43,312 nucleotides of DNA from Flavobacteriaceae bacterium ASP10-09a (lineage in GTDB: Bacteria; Bacteroidota; Bacteroidia; Flavobacteriales; Flavobacteriaceae). The notes below the pieces were generated by a model. The model saw only the letters and a list, made by a program, of their open reading frames with translations, was not told the origin of the DNA and ran no database searches. Shown in pieces: positions 17,750-25,167 of this stretch. The stretch spans positions 25,183 through 68,494 of the forward strand of contig LAQA01000029.1 in NCBI GenBank assembly GCA_000981625.1, given 5' to 3'. The number at the start of each line of letters is the position of its first letter. Position 1 is the stretch's first letter. A program made the translations under genes and the position numbers.

Positions 17750-18715
17750 TTACTCATTATCTTCTTCGTTCCAAATATCAGTTCTAAAATGTTCTTTTTC
17801 TTCATCACCACTTAAAATTTGAAGGTAACTTTTATATCGAGACCAAGAAACCCTATCTTCTTCTAATGCTTCTTTTACAGCACAATGTGGCTCTTTTGTA
17901 TGAATACAATTATTGAATTTACAATCTTGTTTTAAGGCAAAAAACTCTGGAAAATAGTCTCCTAATTCATATTTATCGATGTCTACAACTCCAAAACCTT
18001 TAATTCCTGGTGTATCTATAATTCTTGCATCGAAACTTAGATCGAACATTTCTGCAAATGTTGTGGTATGTTTTCCTTGATTATGTTGATCAGAAATTTC
18101 TTTCGTTTTTAAATCTAAGGAAGGCTCTATTGCGTTTACCAAAGTAGATTTACCAACTCCAGAATGACCAACAAACATAGATGTTTTACCAGTCATTAAT
18201 TCTTTAATTATATCTACGTTTTTGTTTTGAGTAGAAGAAACCTCTTCACATCGATAACCAATTGCTTCGTAAATATCTTTTAAATATAAAATTTCTGCAC
18301 GCTCTTCAATTTCATAAGAATCTATCTTATTAAAAATCAAAATTGTTTCTATTCTATAAGCTCTTGTAGAAACTAAAAAACGATCTATAAATGTGGTAAA
18401 TGTTGGTGGATTATTAATCGTTATCAATAAAAATACTTGATCGATATTTGAAGCTATAATATGTATTTGCTTAGATAGGTTTACTGATTTTCTGACAATA
18501 AAATTATCTCTATCTAAAATGGTTTTAATAACACCTAATTCTTCACCACCATTCTTTTCTAAATCGAATACAACTTTATCACCAACCGCAATTGGGTTGG
18601 TACTTTTGATGTCTTTTATTCTGAATTTACCTTTTATTCTACACTTGTAAAATTCTCCGTTATCAGATTTTACTTGATACCAACTTCCTGTAGATTTGTA
18701 TACGATTCCTATCAT
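17750..18715 (-). CDS. rsgA: Ribosome small-subunit-dependent GTPase A
   Basis: RsgA is a circularly permuted GTPase that checks late maturation of the 30S subunit. The 321-residue protein has an N-terminal OB-fold (residues about 1-70). The G motifs come in permuted order: NKID at 129-132, the P-loop GHSGVGKST at 183-191, DTPG at 234-237. A C-terminal zinc site follows with Cys265, Cys270, His272 and Cys278. All key residues are present. It heads a short operon with dtd. Directly upstream, on the other side, is the terminator of the aromatic operon. Confidence 0.97.
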   Translation of the reverse strand: MIGIVYKSTGSWYQVKSDNGEFYKCRIKGKFRIKDIKSTNPIAVGDKVVFDLEKNGGEELGVIKTILDRDNFIVRKSVNLSKQIHIIASNIDQVFLLITINNPPTFTTFIDRFLVSTRAYRIETILIFNKIDSYEIEERAEILYLKDIYEAIGYRCEEVSSTQNKNVDIIKELMTGKTSMFVGHSGVGKSTLVNAIEPSLDLKTKEISDQHNQGKHTTTFAEMFDLSFDARIIDTPGIKGFGVVDIDKYELGDYFPEFFALKQDCKFNNCIHTKEPHCAVKEALEEDRVSWSRYKSYLQILSGDEEKEHFRTDIWNEEDNE

Positions 18716-18846
18716 TGCTACAAAGATGCAGAATTAAAATTGATTTAGGAAAAATTGCCTTGAATTGATGAATTGTTTTTTACCAAATAGCAACATAGAA
18801 AACGTCATATTGGTTTTAAAAGTTATCACAAACTATTTATAAAAAA

Positions 18847-18874
18847 ACCTCACAAGTTTTAAAATCTGTGAGGT
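18847..18874 (-). terminator. Intrinsic terminator of the Phe/Tyr operon
   Basis: ACCTCACA and TGTGAGGT form an 8-bp stem around an AT-rich loop. On the minus strand it is followed at once by a run of seven T. It lies 38 bp after the last gene of the aromatic operon, in the otherwise empty 18716-18911 gap. Confidence 0.8.
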
Positions 18875-18911
18875 CTGTTCATTGTAATCTAATTAAAAAG
18901 TTGAATATTAA

Positions 18912-19994
18912 TTATCCGTTGATCACTTTTTCTTGATGATTAATAGATTCTTGGTGAATTGCTTTAAACATTCTTAAAACAAATTCTTCACTTAAACCTT
19001 TACTATCCCCTTCTAAGATCATGTTTCCTAGAATCTCGTTCCAACGCTTAGATTGTAAAACCGCAACATTCTTCTCTTTCTTTAAGCCACCTATTTGATC
19101 AGCAACTTTCATACGTTTTCCTAATAAATCGACTAACTGACCGTCAATTACATTAATCTGAGCACGCAAATTATCTAAAGTACTCTGGTATTCTGCCTCT
19201 GTATTTGTCTCTTTTCTAATTCTTAAATCTTCCATAATACCCTTCAATTTTGTTGGTGTAACTTGCTGAGCAGCGTCACTCCATGCGTTTTCAGGATCGA
19301 AATGAGTTTCAATCATTAACCCATCAAAATTTAAATCTAAAGCTGTTTGAGAAACATCAAAAATCATTTCTCTATTTCCTGTAATATGAGAAGGATCGCA
19401 AATTAATGGTAAATCTGGAAATTTATTTTGGAACTCAATCGCTATTTGCCATTCTGGAATATTTCTATACTTTGACTTCTCATACGTAGAAAAACCTCTA
19501 TGAATTGCTCCTAAATTTTTGATTCCTGCTGTATATAATCTTTCAATACCACCTAACCATAAAGCTAAATCTGGATTTACTGGATTTTTAACCAACACAA
19601 TTTTGTCTGTTCCTGCCAAAGCATCTGCAATTTCTTGCATAATAAAAGGTGAAACAGTAGAACGTGCACCAATCCATAATAAATCTACGTCATTTTCGAT
19701 TGCTAACTTTACATGTGCAGCATTGGCGACTTCTGTACAGGTTTTCATGCCTGTTTCTTCTTTTACTTTCTTTAGCCATCTTAGCCCGATTTCACCAACA
19801 CCTTCAAACATTCCTGGTCGTGTTCTCGGTTTCCAAATCCCTGCTCTAAAATAGTTTACATCAGAATCTTTTAATTCGTGTGCAATTTTTAAAACCTGCT
19901 CTTCGGTTTCTGCACTACAAGGCCCTGCTATTACTAGAGGATGCTCTAATTTCATATCATCCAACCATGTTCTTAATTCTTTTGTATTCTTCAT
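18912..19994 (-). CDS. Bifunctional DAHP synthase / chorismate mutase
   Basis: The 360-residue protein joins two aromatic-pathway enzymes. Residues about 1-260 are a KdsA-like (type I beta) DAHP synthase, with VIAGPCSAETEEQ, GIWKPRTRPG, LLWIGARS and ICDPSHITGNRE. Residues about 268-355 are an AroQ-type chorismate mutase (LRAQINVIDGQLVDLLGKRM, then QIGGLKKEK). It condenses erythrose 4-phosphate with phosphoenolpyruvate and also turns chorismate into prephenate. The mutase domain often also serves as the feedback sensor for the synthase. It is the last gene of the pheA operon, 20 bp after tyrA, so first and branch-point steps are controlled together by the attenuator upstream of pheA. Confidence 0.95.
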   Translation of the reverse strand: MKNTKELRTWLDDMKLEHPLVIAGPCSAETEEQVLKIAHELKDSDVNYFRAGIWKPRTRPGMFEGVGEIGLRWLKKVKEETGMKTCTEVANAAHVKLAIENDVDLLWIGARSTVSPFIMQEIADALAGTDKIVLVKNPVNPDLALWLGGIERLYTAGIKNLGAIHRGFSTYEKSKYRNIPEWQIAIEFQNKFPDLPLICDPSHITGNREMIFDVSQTALDLNFDGLMIETHFDPENAWSDAAQQVTPTKLKGIMEDLRIRKETNTEAEYQSTLDNLRAQINVIDGQLVDLLGKRMKVADQIGGLKKEKNVAVLQSKRWNEILGNMILEGDSKGLSEEFVLRMFKAIHQESINHQEKVING

Positions 19995-20014
19995 CTTTCT
20001 ACTTATTTTGGCTT

Positions 20015-20866
20015 TTAATCTATGCCGTTTAAAATTTGTGTTATATAATTTGTGTTCTCCATTTCGTTAAAAATTTCAGAGAAATCATCTTGTTCCATCA
20101 ACGTTTTAAAGTGCTGTAAATTATTGATGTATTCTTCTAATGTTTCTATTACGTTTTCTTTATTTTGTTTAAAAATTGGTGTCCACATTGCTGGCGAACT
20201 TTTTGCCAAACGCACAGTTGATGCAAATCCTGAACCTGCCATATCAAAAATATCACGTTCATTTTTTTCTTTATTGATAACGGTTTTACCTAACATAAAT
20301 GCACTTATGTGAGATAAGTGCGAAACATACGCAATATGTTTATCATGAGAAACAGGATCCATATACCGAATACGCATTCCAATGTCTACAAATAACTTTA
20401 GAGCTTTCTCTTGAAGCTTAAAAGTTGTTTTTTCAACTTCACAGATAATGTTTGTTTTTCCAACGTATAAGCCAGAAATCGCAGCTGTTGGACCAGATTT
20501 CTCTGTTCCTGCAATTGGGTGACACGCTAAAAAATTTCTTCTTTTTGGATGATGTTCAACGGCTTTACAAATTGCTTCTTTTGTTGAACCTGCGTCTATT
20601 ACCAAACCTGTTTCAGAAATTTTATCTAAAATAATTGGTAATAATTTTACCGTTGCATCAACAGGAATTGAAACAATTACTAAATCTGCATTTTCGATAT
20701 CATCTAAAGTTGCTTTTTTATCAATTAGATTTAATTCTAAAGCCTTGTTTAAGGTTTCGTCTTTTCTACTAATTCCATGAATAACAACATTTGGATTATT
20801 TTTTTTAATATCAATAGCAAAACTACCGCCAATTAAACCAACACCAATCATGTATATATTTTTCAT
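20015..20866 (-). CDS. tyrA: Prephenate dehydrogenase
   Basis: Converts prephenate to 4-hydroxyphenylpyruvate with NAD(P), the tyrosine branch step. The 283-residue protein begins with a Rossmann fold (MIGVGLIGGSFA). It has the conserved ACHPIAGTEKSGP and, further on, DKHIAYVSHLSHISAF and DMAGSGFASTVRLAKS. No ACT domain is attached, so no obvious tyrosine feedback site is present in this protein. It lies 17 bp after the aminotransferase gene and 20 bp before the DAHP synthase-mutase gene. Confidence 0.95.
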   Translation of the reverse strand: MKNIYMIGVGLIGGSFAIDIKKNNPNVVIHGISRKDETLNKALELNLIDKKATLDDIENADLVIVSIPVDATVKLLPIILDKISETGLVIDAGSTKEAICKAVEHHPKRRNFLACHPIAGTEKSGPTAAISGLYVGKTNIICEVEKTTFKLQEKALKLFVDIGMRIRYMDPVSHDKHIAYVSHLSHISAFMLGKTVINKEKNERDIFDMAGSGFASTVRLAKSSPAMWTPIFKQNKENVIETLEEYINNLQHFKTLMEQDDFSEIFNEMENTNYITQILNGID

Positions 20867-20883
20867 TTTATAATCCTTTATGC

Positions 20884-22026
20884 TTATAGCCTGCTAATTG
20901 CTTCTTTTATTATTTCTGAAGTCACACACAACGAAAAGCGAATGTATCCTTCTCCTTGAGTACCAAAAATAGTTCCTGGTGTTATAAATATGTCTTTATC
21001 GTATAAAATTGAATCTGTAACTTCTTCTGATTTTTTTCCTTCAGAAATTTTTGCCCACACAAATAATCCTGTAGAATTTTTACTATACGTCGCTCCTAAT
21101 TTATCTGCTAATTGCCAAATTAAATTTCTACGTTCTTCATATATTTTATTTTGGGATACAAACCAATCGTCCGATAATTGTAATGCTTCTATAGCTCCTT
21201 TTTGAATGCCGTAAAACATACCAGAATCCATATTACTTTTTACTTTTAAAATCTCGTTAATGAAAGTCGCATTTCCTAAAACCATACCAACTCTCCAACC
21301 AGCCATATTAAAGGTTTTACTTAACGAATTTAATTCTAAAGCAATATCTTTCGCCCCTTCTACTTGTAGTATACTAATCGGTTTATGATTTAAAATAAAA
21401 CTATATGGATTATCATTTACAATTAAAATATGATGCTTTTTCCCAAATGCAACTAACTTTTCGAACGTTTCTAAAGTTGCATTTGTTCCGGTTGGCATGT
21501 GAGGATAATTTACCCACATAATTTTTACATCTGTTAAATCTTGACTTTCTAATTCCTCAAAATTTGGCTGCCAATTGTGATTTTCATTAAGGTTATAAAA
21601 AAGTGGTTCAGCACCTACTAATTTCGTAACAGAAGTATATGTTGGATATCCTGGATTCGGAATTAATACTTTATCGCCTTCATTTAAAAAAGCCATGGAA
21701 ATATGCATGATTCCTTCTTTACTACCCATTAAAGGCAACACTTCATTTTCTGGATTAGAAACTACAGAAAACTTGTTTTTATAGAAATCTGAAATTGCAT
21801 TTCTTAATTCTGGTAAACCTTGATAAGATTGATATTTATGAGCGCTCACATCATTCAAACTTCCTTGAATTGCTTCTAAAACTTCTGCTGGCGGTTGTAG
21901 ATCTGGAGACCCAATTCCCATATTGATAATTGGTTTTCCTGCAGCAATTAAGCTTCTAACTTCTCTTAATTTTTTAGAAAAATAGTATTCTTGAACTGTA
22001 TCTAATCTTTTGGCTGCTTTAATCAT
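20884..22026 (-). CDS. Class I/II aminotransferase, probably aromatic
   Basis: A 380-residue fold-type I PLP aminotransferase. The catalytic Lys237 is in LNSLSKTFNMAGWRVGMVLG; other family marks are GIGSPDLQPP, GSKEGI, NPGYPTY, NYPHMPTG and NDNPYS. The C-terminus has the substrate-contact arginine in GYIRFSLC. Its start overlaps the pheA stop by 4 bp and tyrA follows by 17 bp. The natural reading is that it transaminates phenylpyruvate and 4-hydroxyphenylpyruvate to Phe and Tyr, completing the operon, although aspartate or prephenate could also be substrates. Confidence 0.88.
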   Translation of the reverse strand: MIKAAKRLDTVQEYYFSKKLREVRSLIAAGKPIINMGIGSPDLQPPAEVLEAIQGSLNDVSAHKYQSYQGLPELRNAISDFYKNKFSVVSNPENEVLPLMGSKEGIMHISMAFLNEGDKVLIPNPGYPTYTSVTKLVGAEPLFYNLNENHNWQPNFEELESQDLTDVKIMWVNYPHMPTGTNATLETFEKLVAFGKKHHILIVNDNPYSFILNHKPISILQVEGAKDIALELNSLSKTFNMAGWRVGMVLGNATFINEILKVKSNMDSGMFYGIQKGAIEALQLSDDWFVSQNKIYEERRNLIWQLADKLGATYSKNSTGLFVWAKISEGKKSEEVTDSILYDKDIFITPGTIFGTQGEGYIRFSLCVTSEIIKEAISRL

Positions 22027-22850
22027 TTTCTACCATTTTTATAGGTTCCTAAAATCTTGAACTCCTCTGCCATTATTTCAATAATTTTTATTACTTTCTG
22101 GAAGTCTTTATATACTTCAAAAGTGATATCAACAAAAAATGAATATTTCCAAGGCATTTCTATAACTGGCAGAGATTGTATCTTGGTTAAGTTCATTTTA
22201 CAATCACTCAGTACATTTAAAATTGCCGCTAAACTCCCTCTCTTATGATTTAATTCAAATTTTAAAGAGGCTTTATTAACTTGGTCAATATTGTTAGTAG
22301 GTTCATGAGTTTGTACAATAACAAAACGTGTTGAATTGTCTTTAATCGTTTGAATTTCATCTTCAATGACCTCCAAATTAAAAATTTCTGCTGCAATTTT
22401 TGGAGCAATTGCTGCAATTCCAATCAAATTTTCTTTCGAAATTCTTTTTGCTACTTCTGCAGTATCTACATCTTCAACTAATTTTATATGAGGATGTTTT
22501 TTAAAAAACGCTTTACATTGCAATAATGCCATTGGATGAGACCAAACTTCTTTGATATCCTTAATTTCTTGACCTTTTAAAGCCATTAAATGGTGATGGA
22601 TATTTAAATATTCTTCACCAATGATATGAAGGTTATTATTGTCAATTAATGCATAATTTGGAATAATAGAACCTGCAATTGTATTCTCTATAGCCATTAC
22701 GCCATAAGTTGCAGATTTATCTAATAAGCTATCTACCAAAACATCAAAAGACATGCATTCTTTTAATTCTATTGATGTTCCGTAAAAGTCGCGAGCAACT
22801 TTATGGTGATTTGAGCCTTCTGCTCCTTGAATGGCAATTACTTTATTCAT
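22023..22850 (-). CDS. pheA: Prephenate dehydratase with ACT domain
   Basis: Converts prephenate to phenylpyruvate. The 275-residue protein has the periplasmic-binding-like catalytic fold, with GAEGSNHHKVA, GVMAIENTIAGSI and the essential TRF in NSTRFVIVQT (about residue 170). A C-terminal ACT domain (about 190-270) follows. The usual Phe-binding marks of this domain, GALV and ESRP, read GSLA and QSLP here, so feedback inhibition by Phe may be weak or different. No chorismate mutase domain is attached; that activity is in the last gene of the operon. It is the first structural gene and its ATG lies 13 bp after the attenuator terminator. Confidence 0.95.
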   Translation of the reverse strand: MNKVIAIQGAEGSNHHKVARDFYGTSIELKECMSFDVLVDSLLDKSATYGVMAIENTIAGSIIPNYALIDNNNLHIIGEEYLNIHHHLMALKGQEIKDIKEVWSHPMALLQCKAFFKKHPHIKLVEDVDTAEVAKRISKENLIGIAAIAPKIAAEIFNLEVIEDEIQTIKDNSTRFVIVQTHEPTNNIDQVNKASLKFELNHKRGSLAAILNVLSDCKMNLTKIQSLPVIEMPWKYSFFVDITFEVYKDFQKVIKIIEIMAEEFKILGTYKNGRK

Positions 22851-22862
22851 TTAATTAAAATC

Positions 22863-22895
22863 AAAAAAAAAGTCTCGAATTAAATTCGAGACTTT
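22863..22895 (-). terminator. Attenuator terminator in front of pheA
   Basis: On the minus strand AAAGTCTCGAATT (22895-22883) and AATTCGAGACTTT (22881-22869) form a 13-bp perfect inverted repeat, immediately followed by more T to make a nine-T run (22871-22863). The pheA ATG is 13 bp further on. A strong terminator between a promoter and the first gene of a biosynthetic operon is the mark of transcription attenuation. Confidence 0.92.
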
Positions 22896-22936
22896 ATATT
22901 ATATGAATGTTTCTTAACAACATGATACAAAGTCTC
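22888..22936 (-). promoter_or_regulatory. Antiterminator pairing that competes with the pheA terminator
   Basis: On the minus strand GAGACTTTGTAT (22936-22925), inside the 3' end of the leader ORF, can pair with ATATAAAGTCTC (22899-22888) over 12 positions, eleven Watson-Crick and one G-U. The second strand is the 5' arm of the terminator, so the two structures exclude each other. A ribosome stalled on the Phe/Tyr codons upstream leaves the first strand free and allows read-through. A ribosome that reaches the stop codon at 22914 covers it and the terminator forms. Confidence 0.85.
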
Positions 22937-22994
22937 TGCTTTTATTGTGAAAATAAAAGTAAAAATAGAAACGAGTAAAATGGTTATTTAACAT
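22914..22994 (-). CDS. pheL: Phe/Tyr leader peptide of the aromatic operon
   Basis: A 26-codon ORF, ATG at 22994 to TAA at 22914, lying between the promoter and the terminator of the pheA operon. Its residues 8-16 read RFYFYFYFH; in total it has six Phe and three Tyr codons in 26. It is encoded by TTT/TTC and TAT/TAC triplets alternating without a break. Codons 20-24 overlap the first antiterminator strand. This is the layout of the enterobacterial pheL leader, but here both end products of the operon are measured. The name pheL is by analogy; there is no sequence homology to the E. coli peptide. Confidence 0.9.
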   Translation of the reverse strand: MLNNHFTRFYFYFYFHNKSRDFVSCC

Positions 22995-23017
22995 TTGTAT
23001 TCTCTTTGTTTGAACAA

Positions 23018-23048
23018 CAAATCTAAAGATTATATTGAGATATACAAA
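23018..23048 (-). promoter_or_regulatory. Promoter of the Phe/Tyr leader and operon
   Basis: On the minus strand TTTG (23048-23045), 19 bp, then TAGATTTG (23025-23018) is a full match to the Bacteroidota promoter. Transcription would start near 23011, about 17 bases before the leader ATG at 22994. The stretch from here to 23275 contains nothing else I can name. Confidence 0.8.
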
Positions 23049-23275
23049 TATTATTAAAAAAGTTTATAAATTTTTACGGAATTTTCAAAATCAACTAATT
23101 ATATTATTTAAAATTCAACTTATAATAGATTCCATTTAAGGATGTGTAATAATCTTTAAACAAAACATAAAAGCAAGGGGTTAAACTAAAAGAATCTCAA
23201 TACTTTTTTTACAGTCAATACTGAATAATAGACAACTAGCCTCTTTATAAAAAGATTACAGACTTAATAAAGTAT

Positions 23276-23283
23276 TACTTTTG
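23276..23283 (+). promoter_or_regulatory. -7 box (TACTTTTG) of the formylglycine-enzyme gene
   Basis: TACTTTTG matches TAnnTTTG and ends 28 bp before the ATG at 23312. No clear -33 element is seen. Confidence 0.45.
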
Positions 23284-23311
23284 AAAGTAAAGAAAATAAA
23301 TAAACTAGTTT

Positions 23312-24394
23312 ATGTACCGTCAAAATAAAAAATCGTTTCTAATTTTTTCTTTCTGTATTTTTATAATTTTCTTAACTATTTCTAGTTGTAAAAAAGAAAA
23401 AGCTGAATCTAAAGAAATATCGGAAACAAAAATACCTGAAGGAATGATTTGGGTTGAAGGGAAAACCTTTTTGCAAGGTGCAAAAGAGGGTGATAAATTT
23501 GCAATGCCTAGAGAAAAACCTGCACATAAGGTTACTGTAGATGGTTTTTATATTGATATTACTGAAGTTACAAATAAACAATTTAAAAAGTTTGTTGATG
23601 CAACAAAATATAGTACAGTTGCAGAAAGAAAAATAGATTGGGAAGAAATAAAAACACAACTTCCTGCAAATACAACAAAACCTCATGATTCAATTTTACA
23701 ACCTGGAAGTTTAATTTTTAATAGAAGTGTAAACGCTGTTGCAAACATGAACAATCATCAACAATGGTGGACATGGAAAATTGGCGCAAATTGGAAACAT
23801 CCTGAAGGTCCATATTCTACCATAGAGGGTAAAGATTATTTTCCTGTTGTTCATATTGCTTTAGAAGATGTCGTTGCTTATTGCAAATGGTCTAATAGAA
23901 GATTACCTTCGGAGTCTGAATGGGAGGCTGCTGCACAAGGAACAAATGCTGAGGCTATTTTTACTTGGGGAAATAACATTGAAATTTTAAACTCAAATGC
24001 CAATACTTGGCAAGGAATTTTTCCAATAAAAAATGAATCTATAGATGGATTTGAATTTATCTCTCCTGTAAAATCTTACCCTGCAAACAGTATTGGTTTG
24101 TATGACATGACAGGGAATGTTTGGGAAATTACCGGTGATTTATTTAATGTAAATTACTACAAGGCTTTAGATATTTCTAAACCCATTTTAAACCCAAAAG
24201 GAGCAAATAAGTCTTACAGCCAAAATAATCCTTATCAAAAAGAGTACGTAATGAAAGGGGGATCTTTTTTATGCCACGATTCTTATTGTGCAAGTTTTAG
24301 AATTTCTGCAAAAATGGGTATTGCAATGGGTTCTGGATCTGATCATATCGGTTTTAGAACTATTGCCACCCCAGAAATGTTATCCTCTAAATAA
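23312..24394 (+). CDS. Formylglycine-generating enzyme (FGE/SUMF1) family lipoprotein
   Basis: A 360-residue protein with a lipoprotein signal (hydrophobic segment then TISSCKKEK). From about residue 43 it is an FGE-sulfatase domain: PEGMIWVEGKTFLQGA, VDGFYIDITEVTNKQFKKFV, RRLPSESEWEAAAQG, YDMTGNVWEITGD and the final GFRTIA. Real FGE uses two cysteines spaced five apart, human sequence MCHRSYC; here residues 321-326 read CHDSYC, so both (Cys321 and Cys326) are kept. That favours true oxidation of a sulfatase Cys to formylglycine over the many FGE-fold proteins that lost the cysteines. No sulfatase is in the window. A lipoprotein location means it would act outside the cytoplasm. Confidence 0.88.
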   Translation: MYRQNKKSFLIFSFCIFIIFLTISSCKKEKAESKEISETKIPEGMIWVEGKTFLQGAKEGDKFAMPREKPAHKVTVDGFYIDITEVTNKQFKKFVDATKYSTVAERKIDWEEIKTQLPANTTKPHDSILQPGSLIFNRSVNAVANMNNHQQWWTWKIGANWKHPEGPYSTIEGKDYFPVVHIALEDVVAYCKWSNRRLPSESEWEAAAQGTNAEAIFTWGNNIEILNSNANTWQGIFPIKNESIDGFEFISPVKSYPANSIGLYDMTGNVWEITGDLFNVNYYKALDISKPILNPKGANKSYSQNNPYQKEYVMKGGSFLCHDSYCASFRISAKMGIAMGSGSDHIGFRTIATPEMLSSK

Positions 24395-24541
24395 AATTAT
24401 TATTTACACCTATTATAAACCCAAGACTTTTGCATTTGAACTCTTGTTAATTACCTTATAATTTAATGATTCTAAAAAAAAGAGCTCTGGTAAGGTTCTT
24501 TTAATATGCCTTTTGCAATATTTGTTGTTGTTTTTACAAAA

Positions 24542-24577
24542 GAAAGCACCAAGAATATCGATATTATTGGTGCTTTC
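24542..24577 (-). terminator. Hairpin after the 40-residue membrane peptide gene
   Basis: GAAAGCACCAA and TTGGTGCTTTC form a perfect 11-bp stem around a 14-base loop. On the minus strand it is followed by TTTTGT and lies just after the small ORF at 24596-24718. It could also end the plus-strand formylglycine-enzyme transcript 150 bp away. The rest of 24395-24541 shows nothing. Confidence 0.6.
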
Positions 24578-24595
24578 AACTAAAAAAAAAAAATA

Positions 24596-24718
24596 CTAGA
24601 AGATTGATTCTACTAAAAATACTAAACTAATCACGAAAATTATTAATCTAAATGAAATAGCAAAAAATTGAATTTTTTGACCATTAAAATTTTTGAAATT
24701 TTCTTGTGATTTTTTCAT
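24596..24718 (-). CDS. 40-residue single-span membrane peptide, unrecognised
   Basis: ATG at 24718 to TAG at 24596. The first 17 residues are polar and Lys/Asn/Gln-rich (MKKSQENFKNFNGQK). The rest is one hydrophobic stretch, FFAISFRLIIFVISLVFLVE, long enough to cross a membrane. A strong hairpin follows 19 bp after the stop, giving the outline of a small transcription unit. I do not recognise a family. The lack of a clear promoter box and of Shine-Dalgarno support keeps confidence moderate. Confidence 0.45.
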   Translation of the reverse strand: MKKSQENFKNFNGQKIQFFAISFRLIIFVISLVFLVESIF

Positions 24719-25008
24719 TTGGGGATGAATTTAAATATGTATTAAATACTGTATTGCTAATCTATTTAACAATAAAGAGTGATTCAATAGGTGATTTTCT
24801 TAATTTAGAATGTGATTTTAACTAGCTTATTTTTAAAAAAGCTAGACGACAGGAGAAGTTTAATCTTTTTTTTATATAATATTTTCAGGAAAGGTATTTG
24901 TAATATTAGAAGGATTGAAAAAGCCATTTAATGAGAATATTAAATAAACACAAAAAGTTGCAATTTATTTTTGATTCATTTTTGGTAAGAAAAAAAGTTT
25001 GTAAAACG
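24719..25008. other. Intergenic stretch with no recognisable feature
   Basis: About 290 bp of very AT-rich DNA between the small membrane ORF and the tRNA-Asp terminator. I see no ORF of note, no repeat and no convincing promoter box on either strand. Confidence 0.5.
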
Positions 25009-25039
25009 AAAAAAGCACCTCAATTAAGAGATGCTTTTT
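25009..25039 (-). terminator. Terminator after tRNA-Asp
   Basis: On the minus strand AAAAAGCATCTC, a short loop, and GAGGTGCTTTTTT form a stem with one T-G pair that ends in a T-run, directly after the tRNA 3' end. Confidence 0.75.
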
Positions 25040-25040
25040 G

Positions 25041-25114
25041 CGGTCTGGACGGGACTCGAACCCGCGACCTCCTGCGTGACAGGCAGGCATTCTAACCAAC
25101 TGAACTACCAAACC
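25041..25114 (-). tRNA. tRNA-Asp (anticodon GTC)
   Basis: On the minus strand the 74-base sequence folds as a tRNA: acceptor GGTTTGG with CCAGACC and discriminator G, D-arm GTTCAGTTGGTTAGAAT, anticodon arm CCTGC-CTGTCAC-GCAGG, and T-arm CGCGGGTTCGAGTCCCG. The anticodon is GTC, reading Asp codons. The 3' CCA is not encoded. Confidence 0.97.
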
Positions 25115-25167
25115 GTTGCTTATAGCGGCTGCAAATATACATCTGTTTTTTAATCTGCCAAAGAAAA

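Noticed and set aside
19519-19854. 111-codon frame antisense to the DAHP synthase gene
   Set aside because: Antisense shadow of a strongly conserved enzyme; no domain of its own.
23372-23686. 104-codon Cys/Phe-rich frame antisense to the formylglycine-enzyme gene
   Set aside because: Fully antisense to a gene with clear catalytic motifs; the composition reflects the complement of Lys/Glu codons.
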